From NCBI GenBank assembly GCA_013696385.1, contig JACCYR010000369.1:1-5871 (forward strand): DNA of 5,871 nt, read 5' to 3'. Position 1 is the first letter of the stretch. Each line of letters begins with the position of its first letter. Shown here piece after piece: positions 4,813 through 5,871 of this stretch. Under the pieces are notes generated by a model. It worked only from the letters and a program-made list of their open reading frames with translations, made no database searches and was not told the DNA's origin. A program made the translations under genes and the position numbers. The DNA is from Acidobacteriota bacterium (lineage in GTDB: Bacteria > Acidobacteriota > Blastocatellia > Pyrinomonadales > Pyrinomonadaceae).

Positions 4813-5871
4813 TTATTTATCAAATTATTAATCGCCGCGAGAAAACGGTCAAAGTCAATCGGCTTGGAAAGATGAATTTGATAACCTGCTGACAGAGCAA
4901 GTTCGCGGTCTTCGAGCGAGGCATAAGCCGTCAAAGCAATCGCCAGCAAATCGGGAGAAATTTCGCGCACCTTAGCAAGTAGTTCATAGCCATCTATTTC
5001 AGGCATTCCAATATCGCTGACTAAAAGGTCAAATTTTTCCGCCGCTATTTTTTCCAGAGCCGCGCTTGCCGAATTTGCACAAATAACATCGGCTTGGTGC
5101 AATTCAAGAAGCAATTGCAAGGGCAAAAGTCCGTCGCTGTCGTCATCAACCAATAAAATCCGACAGCCTTCCAACAAATTATCTGTATTTTCAAATTCAG
5201 CAGCCGTTTTAGTGGGAATTTTTTCGCTTTTTTCGGCAAGCGGAATTTCGACGCTAAAAGTCGCGCCGCAATTTTCGCCTTCGCTGAACGCCTCAACTTT
5301 TCCGCCGTGAAGTTCTGTCAGATGCTGCACAATCGCCAAACCCAAACCTAAACCGCTCTGGGCGCGGCGGGCTGTGCTGTCGGCTTGCTTAAAACGATCA
5401 AAAATATGCGGCAAAAATTCCGCTTTGATGCCGATTCCCGTATCTTTCACCTCAAGCCGCACCGCGTTTTCCGTTTCCAGCAGAAGAAGCATTACGCTTC
5501 CATTTTCAGGCGTGAATTTTATCGCGTTAGTCATCAGATTATTGACGATTTGCTGGAGGCGAACCGCGTCGCCATTAATTTTCTGCGAATCAATCAACGG
5601 CAAAAAATCAAGCGTAATATTTTTTCGCGCCGCCGCCGGACGCGCCGTTTCGACTCCGTTTTTTACAATCGAAACAAAATTAACTTCTTCTTTTTCAATA
5701 CTTGTGTGAATGCCGTTGACGATACGCTCGTAGTCTTCGGCGTGAAGATGTTCATACCACCAAGAAATATCGGGACTGACTTGTTCGGGCGCGTAACCAA
5801 ACAAAGTTTGTATGCCGTCGTTCCACCAAAGCTGATTTGTCTGTAAATTCCAATCCCAAATCGTGTCGTTT
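4809..5871 (-). CDS. PAS-histidine kinase-receiver hybrid protein lacking HisKA (N-terminus outside window)
   Basis: The frame is open to the right edge. In transcription order it shows the first half of a PAS domain (5870 to about 5690; a DTIWDWNLQTNQLWW segment, FGYAPEQ, WWYEHLHAEDYERI). An HK linker and HATPase_c domain follow: N-box NNLMTNAIKF near 5540, G1 VKDTGIGI, F-box IFDRFKQAD, G2 SGLGLGLA near 5350. A receiver domain ends it (about 5165-4830): acidic DDD after ILLV, phospho-acceptor Asp in SDIGMPEIDGYELL, Thr in LTAYA, Lys in SKPI. PAS text runs directly into a post-HisKA linker (VNFVSIVKNGVETARPAAARK), so the second half of PAS and the HisKA dimerisation domain with its phospho-acceptor His are missing. 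The ATPase and receiver motifs look intact, but canonical autophosphorylation should be impossible. A TTG at 5804 is not the start, since PAS residues continue in frame upstream. Confidence 0.88.
   Translation of the reverse strand, partial: NDTIWDWNLQTNQLWWNDGIQTLFGYAPEQVSPDISWWYEHLHAEDYERIVNGIHTSIEKEEVNFVSIVKNGVETARPAAARKNITLDFLPLIDSQKINGDAVRLQQIVNNLMTNAIKFTPENGSVMLLLLETENAVRLEVKDTGIGIKAEFLPHIFDRFKQADSTARRAQSGLGLGLAIVQHLTELHGGKVEAFSEGENCGATFSVEIPLAEKSEKIPTKTAAEFENTDNLLEGCRILLVDDDSDGLLPLQLLLELHQADVICANSASAALEKIAAEKFDLLVSDIGMPEIDGYELLAKVREISPDLLAIALTAYASLEDRELALSAGYQIHLSKPIDFDRFLAAINNLINK

Noticed and set aside
5802..5804. TTG as the start of the hybrid kinase
   Set aside because: The frame stays open to the window edge and encodes typical PAS residues (WDW, WW) upstream, so the gene begins outside the window.

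Overview
The window looks like bacterial chromosome from a moderately AT-rich genome. The gene set (endonuclease-type MutL, a small aromatic amino acid operon, a bacterial deoxyhypusine synthase homologue, a Cys-rich CWC protein, a PAS hybrid kinase) and the short intergenic repeats would fit an Acidobacteriota lineage such as Blastocatellia/Pyrinomonadales. That placement is an inference; no rRNA or other phylogenetic marker is present.

Plus strand, left half. The 3' part of mutL enters from the left edge (to 731); its interdomain linker is encoded by low-complexity repeat DNA. A sigma70-like promoter (750-778) then drives a roughly 200-nt leader ahead of aroQ (chorismate mutase), an ACT-less pheA-like gene (prephenate dehydratase) and a type I-beta DAHP synthase gene. 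The leader encodes a 30-residue peptide with eight Phe/Tyr in ten codons (813-905). It is followed by an intrinsic terminator (928-971) directly before aroQ. Three mutually exclusive RNA helices can be drawn, matching the protector/antiterminator/terminator layout of classical pheA/trp attenuation. This is the most striking feature of the window. The attenuator may replace allosteric control, because neither PheA nor the DAHP synthase carries a recognisable ACT or other regulatory domain.

The two gene blocks converge on a structured region at 2793-2851. This contains a good minus-strand terminator and a weak plus-strand hairpin.

Minus strand, right half. In transcription order these are a PAS/histidine kinase/receiver hybrid (incomplete at the right edge), a 71-residue Cys-rich CWC protein overlapping it by 4 nt, a deoxyhypusine synthase homologue and a small biotin carrier protein. 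The kinase appears to have lost the second half of its PAS domain and its whole HisKA (H-box) domain by an in-frame deletion. A heptamer-repeat hairpin separates the deoxyhypusine synthase homologue from the biotin carrier gene.

How the genes work together: AroQ, PheA and DAHP synthase catalyse the entry step of the shikimate pathway and the chorismate-to-phenylpyruvate branch, so Phe/Tyr sensing by the leader would be a coherent regulatory input. The minus-strand genes share no obvious pathway.
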